From NCBI GenBank assembly GCA_030533005.1, contig JAUNJX010000001.1, positions 60,557 through 104,555 of the forward strand: a stretch of DNA of 43,999 nt, written 5' to 3'. A model generated the notes under the pieces. The model made no database searches. It was not told the origin of the DNA and saw only the letters and a program-made list of their open reading frames with translations. This stretch comes from Clostridia bacterium. Its GTDB lineage: Bacteria; Bacillota; Clostridia; Christensenellales; CAG-138. Below, in pieces: positions 18,322 through 25,860 of this stretch. How positions within the stretch are numbered: position 1 is the stretch's first letter; every line of letters starts with the position of its first letter. A program made the translations under genes and the position numbers.

Positions 18322-19329
18322 ATGAACAGAACCGTGATTCCGGAAAACTACGCGTCCGATATGAGCTTATACGAGACGCAGGACGCCATAAGCTTTATTA
18401 AAAGAACCTTTCAGGACAGCCTTTCCCGTGCGCTGCACCTCAAACGCGTGAGCGCGCCGCTTTTCGTGGAAAGCTGTACGGGTCTGAACGATAACCTCAA
18501 CGGCGTGGAGCGCCCCGTCGGCTTTGATATCCCCGCGACGGGCAAGGATGGGCAGGTCGTGCAGTCGCTGGCCAAGTGGAAGCGCATGGCGCTTTACCGC
18601 TATGATTTTCGTCCCGGCAAGGGTCTGTACACAGATATGAACGCCATCCGGCGCGACGAGGAGCTTGATAATCTCCATTCCATCTACGTTGACCAGTGGG
18701 ATTGGGAAAAGGTCATCACACAGGATATGCGAAACGAGACCATGCTCAAAAACACCGTGCGCGCCATCGTGCACTGCGTTTGCGACACGCTGGATTTGCT
18801 TAAGGCGCGTTATCCGCATATCACAACAGAGCTTTCCCGCGACGTTTACTTTATTACAGCGCAGGAGCTTCTGGACATGTACCCGGACAAAACGCCCAAG
18901 GAGCGGGAATATCTTCTTCTCAAGGCGCATCCCACCGCATTTCTTATGCAGATCGGCGGCAAGCTCTCCAACGGCGAACGCCACGACGGGCGCTCTCCCG
19001 ACTATGACGATTGGTCGCTCAACGGCGATATTCTCTTTTACGATGCGCTGCTGGATTGCCCCATGGAAATTTCCTCTATGGGTATCCGCGTAGACCCCGA
19101 AACGCTGGATAAGCAGCTTACTATTGCGGGCTGCAACGACAGGCGGGCGCTTTTGTACCATACGATGCTCTTAAACGGCGAGCTGCCGTTGACCATCGGC
19201 GGCGGCATCGGGCAGAGCCGTCTTTGCATGCTGTTGATGGGCAAGGCGCATATCGGTGAGGTGCAGTCCTCCATTTGGGATGAGGAAACCATCGAGGCTT
19301 GCAGTCGGCACGGCATCGTGCTGCTGTAG
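18322..19329 (+). CDS. asnA: Aspartate--ammonia ligase (asparagine synthetase A)
   Basis: 335 residues, near the 330 of E. coli AsnA. It makes asparagine from aspartate, ammonia and ATP, using a class II aminoacyl-tRNA-synthetase-like fold. Recognisable segments include YETQDAISFIKRTF, VSAPLFVESCTGLNDNLNGVERPV, HSIYVDQWDWEK and the C-terminal GGGIGQSRLCMLLMGKAHIGEVQ, which holds the motif 3-like arginine. The open frame extends to a TTG at 18298, but the ATG at 18322 matches the family N-terminus and follows a purine-rich AAAGGCGGG. It stands alone on this strand, between divergent lpdA and convergent metA. Confidence 0.95.
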   Translation: MNRTVIPENYASDMSLYETQDAISFIKRTFQDSLSRALHLKRVSAPLFVESCTGLNDNLNGVERPVGFDIPATGKDGQVVQSLAKWKRMALYRYDFRPGKGLYTDMNAIRRDEELDNLHSIYVDQWDWEKVITQDMRNETMLKNTVRAIVHCVCDTLDLLKARYPHITTELSRDVYFITAQELLDMYPDKTPKEREYLLLKAHPTAFLMQIGGKLSNGERHDGRSPDYDDWSLNGDILFYDALLDCPMEISSMGIRVDPETLDKQLTIAGCNDRRALLYHTMLLNGELPLTIGGGIGQSRLCMLLMGKAHIGEVQSSIWDEETIEACSRHGIVLL

Positions 19330-19342
19330 AAAACAGTAAGAA

Positions 19343-19383
19343 GAAAAGCCGAAGCCGCCCGCAATGGACGGCTTCGGCTTTTC
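19343..19383. terminator. Bidirectional terminator between asnA and metA
   Basis: A 15-bp stem (19343-19357 with 19369-19383) including the GC core AGCCGAAGCCG is flanked by an A run on the left and a T run on the right. It can end the + transcript of asnA and the - transcript of metA. Confidence 0.88.
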
Positions 19384-19384
19384 T

Positions 19385-20302
19385 TTATCCAATACTTTCA
19401 ATATCATAGGGCGTGGCCTGATACACGAAATAGTTGAGCCAGTTATAGAACAACAGGTGTGCGCTGCTGCGCCACGTTACCATGGGAGATTGCGTGTCAT
19501 CGTCGTTGGGGAAATAGTTTTCGGGCACCTTGATGGGTTTGCCCGCTTTTTTGTCTCGCCAATACTCCAAAGCAAGCGTGTCGGCGTCATACTCCACATG
19601 ACCGGTCAAAAAGAACTGCCTGCCCTGATCCGTTTTGATGGCGTACACGCCCGCCTGCGGCGAGGAGGCGATGATCTGCAGGGCGGGAACCGCCTCGATA
19701 TCCTCGCGCCGTACGGTGGTATGCCGGGAGTGCGGCACCATAAACACGTTATCAAAACCACGCAGCAGGATGGAGCGCTGATACTCCGCTACATGCGGGA
19801 AAACGCCGAACAGTTTCTCTGCAAGCGGATATTTGGGGACGCCGTAGTGGTAGTACAGCGCCGCCTGTGCACCCCAACAGATGTGCAGCGTGGAATACAC
19901 ATGCTGCTTGCTCCATTCCATGATCTCGCACAGCTCATCCCAATATTCCACCTCCTCAAAGGGGAGATGCTCGATGGGCGCGCCCGTGATGATGAGCCCG
20001 TCAAAATTACGGTGCTTCACCTGATCGAAAGTCTTATAAAAGGAGAGCAAATGCTCCTTGGAAACGTTTTTGGCTTCGTGGCTGCGCGTGTAAATAAGCT
20101 CCAGCTCCACCTGCAGCGGCGTATTGCTCAGAAGCCGCGCAAGCTGCGTTTCCGTGGCGATTTTGGTGGGCATGAGGTTTAAAAGCAGCACCTGCAGCGG
20201 GCGTATGTCCTGCGTGGTGGCGCGGGTATGCTGCATGACGAAGATGTTTTCCGCATGCAGGGTATCGATGGCGGGCAGCTTGTCGGGCACTTTGATAGGC
20301 AT
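19385..20302 (-). CDS. metA: Homoserine O-acetyltransferase, MetA (HTS) family
   Basis: 305 residues. It activates homoserine for methionine synthesis by acylation. The catalytic residues of the family fall at their usual numbers: Lys47, nucleophile Cys142 (ICWG), His235 and Glu237 (GHVEYD). Residue 111 is Glu (TGAPIE), which in studied MetA enzymes selects acetyl-CoA, whereas Gly111 selects succinyl-CoA. O-acetylhomoserine is therefore the predicted product, matching the O-acetylhomoserine sulfhydrylase encoded immediately upstream. The frame is open to 20401 inside metY, but the ATG at 20302, 4 nt after the metY stop, gives the normal N-terminus ([11 protein letters not shown]). metY-metA is thus a tightly coupled two-gene operon ending in the terminator shared with asnA. 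Confidence 0.95.
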   Translation of the reverse strand: MPIKVPDKLPAIDTLHAENIFVMQHTRATTQDIRPLQVLLLNLMPTKIATETQLARLLSNTPLQVELELIYTRSHEAKNVSKEHLLSFYKTFDQVKHRNFDGLIITGAPIEHLPFEEVEYWDELCEIMEWSKQHVYSTLHICWGAQAALYYHYGVPKYPLAEKLFGVFPHVAEYQRSILLRGFDNVFMVPHSRHTTVRREDIEAVPALQIIASSPQAGVYAIKTDQGRQFFLTGHVEYDADTLALEYWRDKKAGKPIKVPENYFPNDDDTQSPMVTWRSSAHLLFYNWLNYFVYQATPYDIESIG

Positions 20303-20306
20303 GGCG

Positions 20307-21590
20307 TCAGCGACCTGCCTTTTCCAACGCCTGCTGGATATCTGCCCAAATATCCTCCACGTTTTCGATACCCACGGAAATGCGCACAAGCTCCGGCCCA
20401 ATGCCCGCCGCGAGGAGCTGTTCGTCCGTCAGCTGACGGTGTGTGGTGCTGGCAGGATGCAGCGCGCAGGAGCGCGCATCCGCGACATGCACGACGATGG
20501 AGACGAGCTCCAGACTGTTTAGAAATTTGACCGCCGCATTGCGTCCGCCCTTGACGCCTACGGAGATCACACCGCTTTGTCCTTGGGGAAGATACTTTTT
20601 TGACAGCGCATAGAAGGGGGAGTCGGCAAGGCCGGGATAATTGACCCATTCCACGTTGGGATTCTGCGCCAAGCGCCCGGCAATGGTCAGCGCGTTGCTG
20701 CAATGCCGCTCCATGCGAAGGGCAAGGGTCTCCAAACCCAAATTCAGCAGGAACGCGGTGAGGGGCTGGGGGGTGGAGCCAAGATCGCGCATGAGCTGCA
20801 CGCGTGCCTTGGTGATATAGGCGGCTTCCTTAAAGGCGTCGGTATAGACGACGCCGTGATAGGATTCGTCAGGCTTGGACAGCTCGGGATATTTGCCCGC
20901 CGCTTTCCAGTCGAAATGCCCGCTGTCCACAATGACGCCGCCCACGACAGTGGCATGACCGTCCATATATTTGGTGGTGGAGTGCGTCACGATGTCCGCG
21001 CCAAAGGTAAAGGGGCGGCAAAGGATGGGCGTTGCAAAGGTATTGTCCACGATTAGGGGGACGCCGTGCGCGTGGGCGATGCGGGCAAAACGTTCGATAT
21101 CCAGCACGTCCAGCGCCGGATTGGCGATGGTCTCGCCAAAGACGAGGCGCGTGCGTTCATCAAAAAGTGCGTCAAGCTGCGCGTCGGTTTCGGCGGGGTT
21201 CGCAAAGCGCACCTCGATGCCAAACTGCTTAAGGCGCACGGTAAAGAGGTTGAGCGTGCCGCCGTAGATGGCGGAAAGGCTGACGATATTGTCGCCTACG
21301 GAGGCGATATTGAGAACGGCCAGCAAGGTTGCCGCCTGTCCTGAGGAGGTGCACATCGCGCCGACGCCGCCTTCGAGCAGGTTGATCTTCTTTTCCACGG
21401 CGTCAACGGTAGGGTTAGAGATGCGCGTATACATATGTCCGTCTACCTTGAGGTCAAACAAATCGCCAAGCTCCTCCGCGGAGGTATACTTGTAGGTGGT
21501 GCTCTGGCAGATGGGCAAAACGCGGGGCTCCCCGTTCTTGGGTCGATAGGTTCCCTGTACGCAATTGGTATCGATGCTGTAATGGTTCAT
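20307..21590 (-). CDS. metY: O-acetylhomoserine sulfhydrylase / aminocarboxypropyltransferase
   Basis: 427 residues. A PLP-dependent Cys/Met-metabolism enzyme that makes homocysteine from O-acetylhomoserine and sulfide. The PLP lysine is Lys207 in [14 protein letters not shown] near residue 58 and the SSGQAA loop bind the cofactor phosphate. The length fits MetY (about 430) rather than the shorter cystathionine gamma-synthases (about 380). Two in-frame ATGs exist. The first (21596) is only 2 nt from AGGAG, the second (21590) is 8 nt away and preferred. Upstream lies an attenuator with a methionine-rich leader peptide, so expression probably follows the charged Met-tRNA level. Confidence 0.94.
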   Translation of the reverse strand: MNHYSIDTNCVQGTYRPKNGEPRVLPICQSTTYKYTSAEELGDLFDLKVDGHMYTRISNPTVDAVEKKINLLEGGVGAMCTSSGQAATLLAVLNIASVGDNIVSLSAIYGGTLNLFTVRLKQFGIEVRFANPAETDAQLDALFDERTRLVFGETIANPALDVLDIERFARIAHAHGVPLIVDNTFATPILCRPFTFGADIVTHSTTKYMDGHATVVGGVIVDSGHFDWKAAGKYPELSKPDESYHGVVYTDAFKEAAYITKARVQLMRDLGSTPQPLTAFLLNLGLETLALRMERHCSNALTIAGRLAQNPNVEWVNYPGLADSPFYALSKKYLPQGQSGVISVGVKGGRNAAVKFLNSLELVSIVVHVADARSCALHPASTTHRQLTDEQLLAAGIGPELVRISVGIENVEDIWADIQQALEKAGR

Positions 21591-21627
21591 GATCATGTCT
21601 CCTTTGTCGTTCTGTTTTTAAATATAT

Positions 21628-21663
21628 AAAAAGGGCAGCCCAGCGATATGCTTAAGACTGCCC
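21628..21663 (-). terminator. Leader terminator before metY (attenuator)
   Basis: On the - strand, GGGCAGTC (21663-21656) pairs with GGCTGCCC (21640-21633) and is followed at once by TTTTT (21632-21628), 38 nt before the metY start. An intrinsic terminator between a promoter and its gene is a hallmark of attenuation. The 5' half can instead pair perfectly over 7 bp with GACTGCC (21726-21720) inside the leader ORF, forming an antiterminator. Confidence 0.8.
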
Positions 21664-21686
21664 ATTACTCACATTCGACCCGCGCG

Positions 21687-21776
21687 CTAACGAAGCGGCG
21701 GCGCCTCTATGGAAGAAAAGGCAGTCCCTCGCATCATCATGCTGCACATCATCATATACATGCCGTACTTACGCAT
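21687..21776 (-). CDS. Methionine-rich leader peptide of the metY-metA operon
   Basis: A 29-codon ORF beginning MRKYGMYMMMCSMMMRG, with 8 Met in its first 15 residues, two of the runs being Met-Met-Met. A good Shine-Dalgarno (AAGGAAGGGAG, 21796-21786) lies 9 nt before the ATG. The promoter 34 nt further upstream, the terminator hairpin after the stop codon and a competing antiterminator overlapping codons 17-19 give the layout of trp, his or leu leader peptides, but with methionine codons. I infer that scarce Met-tRNA stalls ribosomes at codons 6-10, frees 21720-21726 to pair with 21656-21663 and lets transcription into metY. The peptide itself probably has no other function. Confidence 0.82.
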   Translation of the reverse strand: MRKYGMYMMMCSMMMRGTAFSSIEAPPLR

Positions 21777-21809
21777 CAATGTGGACTCCCTTCCTTCGTA
21801 TTGCCAGTC

Positions 21810-21838
21810 ATTGTACATGAATACTCCGTGTTTGTCAA
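21810..21838 (-). promoter_or_regulatory. Sigma-A promoter of the metY leader
   Basis: On the - strand, a perfect TTGACA (21838-21833) and TACAAT (21815-21810) are 17 bp apart. Transcription should begin near 21803, seven nt before the leader peptide's Shine-Dalgarno. The leader RNA to the metY start is about 215 nt. I see no SAM riboswitch or T-box fold in it. Confidence 0.88.
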
Positions 21839-21920
21839 CGCAAAAAATCTGACAGTAAATCCATATATATGTGTCTGTGGTTCTACACAATAAATCCAAA
21901 TGCATATGCTAGAGTAAGCC

Positions 21921-22640
21921 ATGTACATCGAGCTTTTCCTGTTGGATAACCTGCTGATGGATATGCTCATTCTGCGGATGGCCTGTGCGCTTTGCGCCCG
22001 GCCGTGCGTCCTGTGGCGCGCGGCACTTTTTTCCTCGCTCGGTGCGCTGTACGCGTGGGTGGCGCTCCTTTTCCCCTTGATGCAGCATTGGCTGGGCAAA
22101 TGCCTGTGCGCGGGGCTGCTTGCGCTGGGGCTGCCAAACGGGAAAAACATAAGGTTGTACGCCCAAGCCTTGCTGTGTGTTGTGCTGTCAGCATTTTTGA
22201 CCGGCGGCATGCTCTTTGCCCTCGTCTATGCATTCTGCGGGAGCGTTGATGTGCTGCCGCTGCGCTGGGCGCTTGCGGGCGCGTGCGGGGCGGCATATTT
22301 GCCGCGATTGCTGCATAAGCGCGCGTGCGTGCCGCCTCAACGACTGTGCGTGGCCTATGGCGGGCAAGTGTATATCTTTGAGGCGCAGCTGGATACCGGC
22401 AACATGCTTTTTGAGCCGGTCAGCGGCTTGCCTGCGATCGTGGCGTGGGCGCCTGCGCTTGCACCGTATGCGCATATCCCTGTCCCGACCGCTACCGTGC
22501 AGGGAAAGGGTGTTTTATATGCCCTGAAGCCCGATGCGATCACGCTGGACGGCGCGCCGGTAAGCGCGATTCTTGCCTTGTCCACGCAGCCGCTTGCGTG
22601 TGCCATGATCCCGGCCGCAGCGCAGCCATTGATAATGTAA
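21921..22640 (+). CDS. spoIIGA: Sporulation sigma-E factor processing peptidase SpoIIGA
   Basis: 239 residues, shorter than the 309 of B. subtilis. Five hydrophobic segments fill the first 135 residues or so (N-terminus MYIELFLLDNLLMDMLILR is typical). The C-terminal part is a retroviral-type aspartic protease domain with the catalytic LDTGN motif (Asp158). SpoIIGA sits in the sporulation septum and cleaves the pro-sequence of sigma-E when signalled from the forespore by SpoIIR. sigE, its substrate, starts 12 nt downstream. No clear sigma-A promoter is visible in the short divergent gap to the metY promoter; a Spo0A-box-like TTTGTCAAC lies at 21831-21839. Confidence 0.93.
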   Translation: MYIELFLLDNLLMDMLILRMACALCARPCVLWRAALFSSLGALYAWVALLFPLMQHWLGKCLCAGLLALGLPNGKNIRLYAQALLCVVLSAFLTGGMLFALVYAFCGSVDVLPLRWALAGACGAAYLPRLLHKRACVPPQRLCVAYGGQVYIFEAQLDTGNMLFEPVSGLPAIVAWAPALAPYAHIPVPTATVQGKGVLYALKPDAITLDGAPVSAILALSTQPLACAMIPAAAQPLIM

Positions 22641-22652
22641 GGAGAGAAAGGT

Positions 22653-23360
22653 ATGCGGATGCTTTTATATCGGATATTGGAAAGGCTCTACGACGCATTG
22701 GCGACATGCGGCGAAATGGGATATATCAACACCGGGGACGCGCTGCCGCCGCCGCTGTCCAAGGCGGAAGAAGCGCAGAGTATGCAACGCCTTTTGGCGG
22801 GGGACGAGAGCGTGAAGGAGACGCTGATCGAGCGCAATTTGCGTTTGGTCGTCTATATCGCGCGCAAATTTGAAAATACGGGTATCCCCATAGAGGATCT
22901 GATCTCCATTGGCGCTATCGGGCTGATCAAAGCCGTCAATACCTTCGACCCGTCTAAAAAGATCAAGCTTGCTACCTATGCCTCCCGCTGCATTGAAAAT
23001 GAGATATTGATGTATTTGCGCCGGAATTCACGGCTGAGAATGGAGGTGTCGCTGGATGAGCCGCTCAATGTGGATTGGGACGGCAACGAGCTGCTGCTTT
23101 CGGACATACTGGGCACAGAGGAGGATGTAGTATGCCGCGGCATAGAGGAGGAGGTAGACAAAGAGCTATTGGGTATCGCCATGGAAAAGCTGAACGAGCG
23201 GGAAAGGCTCATCATGCGCTTGCGCTTTGGCCTTGGCGAGGGGATCGAATATACGCAAAAGCAGGTGGCGGATATGATGGGTATCTCTCAAAGCTACATT
23301 TCCCGGCTGGAGAAGCATATCATCAAGGTGCTGCGGGAGGAAATGGCAGCGATGCAATGA
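22653..23360 (+). CDS. sigE: RNA polymerase sporulation-specific sigma factor SigE (pro-form)
   Basis: 235 residues. The early mother-cell sigma factor. An N-terminal pro-sequence of about 28 residues ([19 protein letters not shown]...), amphipathic as expected for membrane association, precedes the conserved [11 protein letters not shown] junction cut by SpoIIGA. Sigma region 2 includes [24 protein letters not shown] and [23 protein letters not shown] with one break in register from other sigmas; region 4 ends in the helix-turn-helix [29 protein letters not shown] lies before the ATG. In most spore formers sigG follows directly; here it does not. Confidence 0.97.
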   Translation: MRMLLYRILERLYDALATCGEMGYINTGDALPPPLSKAEEAQSMQRLLAGDESVKETLIERNLRLVVYIARKFENTGIPIEDLISIGAIGLIKAVNTFDPSKKIKLATYASRCIENEILMYLRRNSRLRMEVSLDEPLNVDWDGNELLLSDILGTEEDVVCRGIEEEVDKELLGIAMEKLNERERLIMRLRFGLGEGIEYTQKQVADMMGISQSYISRLEKHIIKVLREEMAAMQ

Positions 23361-23410
23361 AAATACAGGCATATGCGAGAGATTTGTATGGAAAAAGGGC
23401 AGACTTGTAG

Positions 23411-23416
23411 TATAAT
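23411..23416 (+). promoter_or_regulatory. Possible -10 box before the ywlG-family gene
   Basis: A perfect TATAAT lies 41 nt before the chosen ATG, in the 97-nt gap after sigE. No convincing sigma-A -35 is found at 17 bp, so this is tentative. Confidence 0.35.
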
Positions 23417-23457
23417 AGGCAGGATAAATGTTTGCTTTTAAACGGAGGATCGAGCAT

Positions 23458-24021
23458 ATGGAAAATATGATTGCAGAACAGGCAAAATCCGCTCTTATGG
23501 AGCTTCTTGAAGCGGCGGATACGCTGCGGGCGGGCGACATACTCGTAGTGGGCTGCTCTACGAGCGAGGTGATGGGCGCGTGCATCGGTACGGCTTCCAG
23601 CGCGGAAGCTGCACAGGCCATCATGCGCGGGCTGTATGAGCCGGTCAAGGCAAGGCGGCTGTTCCTTGCGGTGCAATGCTGCGAGCATCTTAACCGCTGC
23701 CTGGTGGTGGAGCGGGAGTGCATGGAACGCTTTGACCTGCCGCAGGTATGGGTAAAGCCCCAGCCACATGCGGGCGGCGCGTTTGCAACGCTTGCTTACG
23801 AGACGTTTTCGGATCCCGTCATGGTGGAGGATCTGCGCGGCAAGGCTTCCGCCGGCATGGATATCGGCGGCACGTTTATAGGCATGCATCTGCACCCTGT
23901 CGTGGTGCCTATCCATGCGCATACGCGCAAGATCGGACAAGCCAATCTTACCATGGCGCGTACACGCCCCAAATATATCGGCGGGCCTCGGGCGATGTAT
24001 GAGGATATGTCTGTGCGATGA
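23458..24021 (+). CDS. YwlG/UPF0340 (TIGR01440) family protein
   Basis: 187 residues, close to B. subtilis YwlG (about 180). Family features visible are the N-terminal helix EQAKSALMELLEAA, GDILVVGCSTSEVMGACIGTASS, the Cys-containing CCEHLNRCLVVER and the C-terminal GGTFIGMHLHPVVVPI. The molecular function of the family is not known to me. The frame is open from 23428, but the ATG at 23458 is 9 nt after CGGAGG and is preferred. It follows sigE in the same direction and could be partly co-transcribed with it, but a TATAAT in the gap suggests a separate start. No terminator is seen between this gene and the ncRNA promoter downstream. Confidence 0.85.
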   Translation: MENMIAEQAKSALMELLEAADTLRAGDILVVGCSTSEVMGACIGTASSAEAAQAIMRGLYEPVKARRLFLAVQCCEHLNRCLVVERECMERFDLPQVWVKPQPHAGGAFATLAYETFSDPVMVEDLRGKASAGMDIGGTFIGMHLHPVVVPIHAHTRKIGQANLTMARTRPKYIGGPRAMYEDMSVR

Positions 24022-24044
24022 GCCATAAGCAAAGAAAATAAGAG

Positions 24045-24073
24045 TTGCGATTCTTGTACGAATCCGTTATAAT
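24045..24073 (+). promoter_or_regulatory. Strong sigma-A promoter of the structured RNA
   Basis: TTGCGA (24045-24050) and TATAAT (24068-24073) are 17 bp apart, with a start expected near 24080. The next start codon is about 260 nt away, so the transcript begins with a long non-coding stretch. Confidence 0.85.
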
Positions 24074-24079
24074 AGCTTT

Positions 24080-24310
24080 GGTTAGTCATATGCTTTGGGT
24101 CTGTGGTTGCAAGTCGATGCCAGTCGCAGGCGAAGCGATCCACGTAAGCCGGCAAAATGTCGGTGATCACGGTGCGGCTTAGAAGTAAGTCCGACCGCCG
24201 CGCAAGCGGCGAGAGAATGGGTAGTGGGAGACGGAAACGTCCAGTAGCGAGAGTTCCGGTCGGCGGGTGTGGGGTCAAAGACCAGGTCAGCCAAGGCTGT
24301 GATGAGCTAA
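24080..24310 (+). ncRNA. Structured non-coding RNA, unassigned (raiA-motif-like candidate)
   Basis: A 230-nt stretch with no supported ORF directly after a strong promoter, rich in stable stems: AAGCCG (24146-24151) with CGGCTT (24175-24180); CCGACC (24191-24196) with GGTCGG (24258-24263), enclosing GCCGC-GCAA-GCGGC (24197-24210) and GACG-GAAA-CGTC (24230-24241), both capped by GNRA tetraloops; GGTC-AAA-GACC (24273-24283); and CAGC-CAAG-GCTG (24288-24299). It precedes a zinc-ribbon gene. Size, purine-rich loops and lineage recall the large conserved Bacillota RNA called the raiA motif, but I cannot confirm a match. A long regulatory 5' UTR is the alternative. Confidence 0.68.
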
Positions 24311-24338
24311 AAAAAATCTAACAAGGGGAAAAACACAA

Positions 24339-24623
24339 ATGTTCGAGGACAAAACTTTGGTATGCAAGGATTGCGGCAAGGAATTCGTTTTCACCGCAGG
24401 TGAGCAGGAGTTCTATGCGGAAAAGGGATTCCAGAATGAACCCATTCGCTGCAAGGAGTGCAGGAACGCGCGCAAGAGCCAGCGCAATGGCGAGCGTGAG
24501 ATGCATGACGCTGTGTGCGCACAGTGCGGTGCTCCCACCAAGATCCCGTTCCTTCCTAAGGACGACCGTCCGATTTATTGCTCCGCTTGCTTCCAGGCGC
24601 GTAAAGAGCAGGGCCTTAGGTAA
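24339..24623 (+). CDS. Small zinc-ribbon protein (zinc-binding, zf-trcl-like)
   Basis: 94 residues with two Cys4 units. The first is CKDCGKEFVFTAGEQEFY followed by CKECR (Cys9, 12 and 38, 41). The second is CAQCGAPTKIPF followed by CSACF. The first matches the 'probable zinc-ribbon domain' of small clostridial proteins. The function is unknown; such proteins may bind RNA or ribosomes, but this is a guess. AGGGGAAA lies 8 nt before the ATG. It is encoded directly downstream of the structured RNA and probably on the same transcript, ending at the terminator shared with galE. Confidence 0.85.
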   Translation: MFEDKTLVCKDCGKEFVFTAGEQEFYAEKGFQNEPIRCKECRNARKSQRNGEREMHDAVCAQCGAPTKIPFLPKDDRPIYCSACFQARKEQGLR

Positions 24624-24720
24624 ACTATCGGTTCCTCAACAACCGCGCGAAAGCGCACGACGGCTTGGCTAATCCCCTTTTTCCCAGTATAGCGGATAAA
24701 ACGGTGAATTAGAAAAAGCA

Positions 24721-24749
24721 AAAAAGCTCCGATCGCCTCGGAGCTTTTT
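24721..24749. terminator. Bidirectional terminator between the zinc-ribbon gene and galE
   Basis: AAAAAGCTCCGA pairs with TCGGAGCTTTTT around a 5-nt loop (24733-24737), giving a 12-bp stem with an A run on one side and a T run on the other. It serves the convergent genes at 24623 and 24762. Confidence 0.9.
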
Positions 24750-24761
24750 GTATGCCGTTTG

Positions 24762-25778
24762 TTAATCATCATTGTAGCCGTCCGGGTTGTTGCGCTGGAA
24801 GTTCCAGCTGTCCTCGCACATCTGCGCAAGATCGCGCTTGGCTTCCCAGTGCAGTGTGTCGCGGGCCTGTGAGGGATCGGCGTAGCAGGAGGCAACGTCG
24901 CCTGCGCGGCGCGGCTTCATGGCATAGGCGATGGGATGGCCGCAGGCGCGCTCATATTCGTGCACGATATCGAATACGGAATAGCCGAGCCCTGTGCCGA
25001 GATTGAAGGTGTATACGCCGGGCGCGGTGAGCGCCTTGAGTGCTGCCACATGTCCCTCCGCAAGATCGCAGACATGGATATAATCCCGCACGCCTGTACC
25101 GTCCGGCGTATCGTAATCGTCGCCGTAAATGGGGAGACGGTCGAGCTTGCCCACGGCCACCTGCGCGATAAAGGGCATGAGGTTGTTGGGGATGCCGTTG
25201 GGGTCTTCGCCGATCAGGCCGGAGGGATGCGCGCCAACGGGATTGAAATACCGAAGGAGCGACACGCGAAACGCCGGATCCGCCTGCGCTATGTCGCGCA
25301 GCATTTCTTCGATCATGAGCTTTGTTCGGCCATAGGGGCTGGCGACATGCAGCGGCGCGTCTTCCCGGATGGGGAGCGAGACGGGATCGCCGTACACCGT
25401 TGCGCTGGAGCTGAAAACAAAGGCGTGCACGCCGTATTTCTGCATGGCATTGAGAAGATTCAGCGTGCTTTTGAGGTTATTGTCATAGTAAAGAAACGGC
25501 TTATGCACGGATTCACCGACAGCCTTGAGCCCGGCGAAGTGGATCACGGCCTCGATGTCGGGATGCGCCGCAAAAAGCGCGTCCGTTGCCGCTTCGTCGC
25601 GCAGATCGCAAAGGGCAAAGGGAACGTCCTGCCCGGAAAGCTTGCGAACGCGGCGCAGCGCCTCCGGCTTGCTGTTGATGTAATTATCCGCGATCAGCAC
25701 CTCATAGCCCGCATCCAAAAGGGCGAGAACCGTGTGGCTGCCGATATAACCCGTGCCGCCGGTAACAAGAATAAGCAT
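24762..25778 (-). CDS. galE: UDP-glucose 4-epimerase
   Basis: 338 residues, exactly the usual GalE length. An NAD-dependent short-chain dehydrogenase that interconverts UDP-glucose and UDP-galactose, supplying surface polysaccharides. The NAD motif GGTGYIGSH is at about residues 7-15. The catalytic SSSATVYG and PYGRTK (Tyr and Lys) are present, and RYFNPVGAHPSG and GDGTGVRDYIHV-like segments (here PDGTGVRDYIHV) are diagnostic. The frame is open to 25838, but the ATG at 25778, preceded by GAGGAA, gives the standard N-terminus MLILVTGG. It is alone between a terminator and the 82-nt gap to the next - strand gene. Confidence 0.95.
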   Translation of the reverse strand: MLILVTGGTGYIGSHTVLALLDAGYEVLIADNYINSKPEALRRVRKLSGQDVPFALCDLRDEAATDALFAAHPDIEAVIHFAGLKAVGESVHKPFLYYDNNLKSTLNLLNAMQKYGVHAFVFSSSATVYGDPVSLPIREDAPLHVASPYGRTKLMIEEMLRDIAQADPAFRVSLLRYFNPVGAHPSGLIGEDPNGIPNNLMPFIAQVAVGKLDRLPIYGDDYDTPDGTGVRDYIHVCDLAEGHVAALKALTAPGVYTFNLGTGLGYSVFDIVHEYERACGHPIAYAMKPRRAGDVASCYADPSQARDTLHWEAKRDLAQMCEDSWNFQRNNPDGYNDD

Positions 25779-25860
25779 AGGATTCCTCACTTTCACAGTT
25801 GATGAATATGATGTACAGCGTAAAGCTGCCGTATCCAAAGTTTGACGCGTTTGACCACCT

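Noticed and set aside
21590-21803. SAM riboswitch or Met T-box before metY
   Set aside because: The leader is largely occupied by a translatable Met-rich ORF. I see no kink-turn, SAM-box core or T-box sequence (UGGN-type) before the terminator.
24082-24294. A 70-codon - strand ORF across the structured RNA
   Set aside because: It has no ribosome-binding site, its sequence is dictated by the RNA stems, and it runs against a strong + promoter. It is treated as chance.
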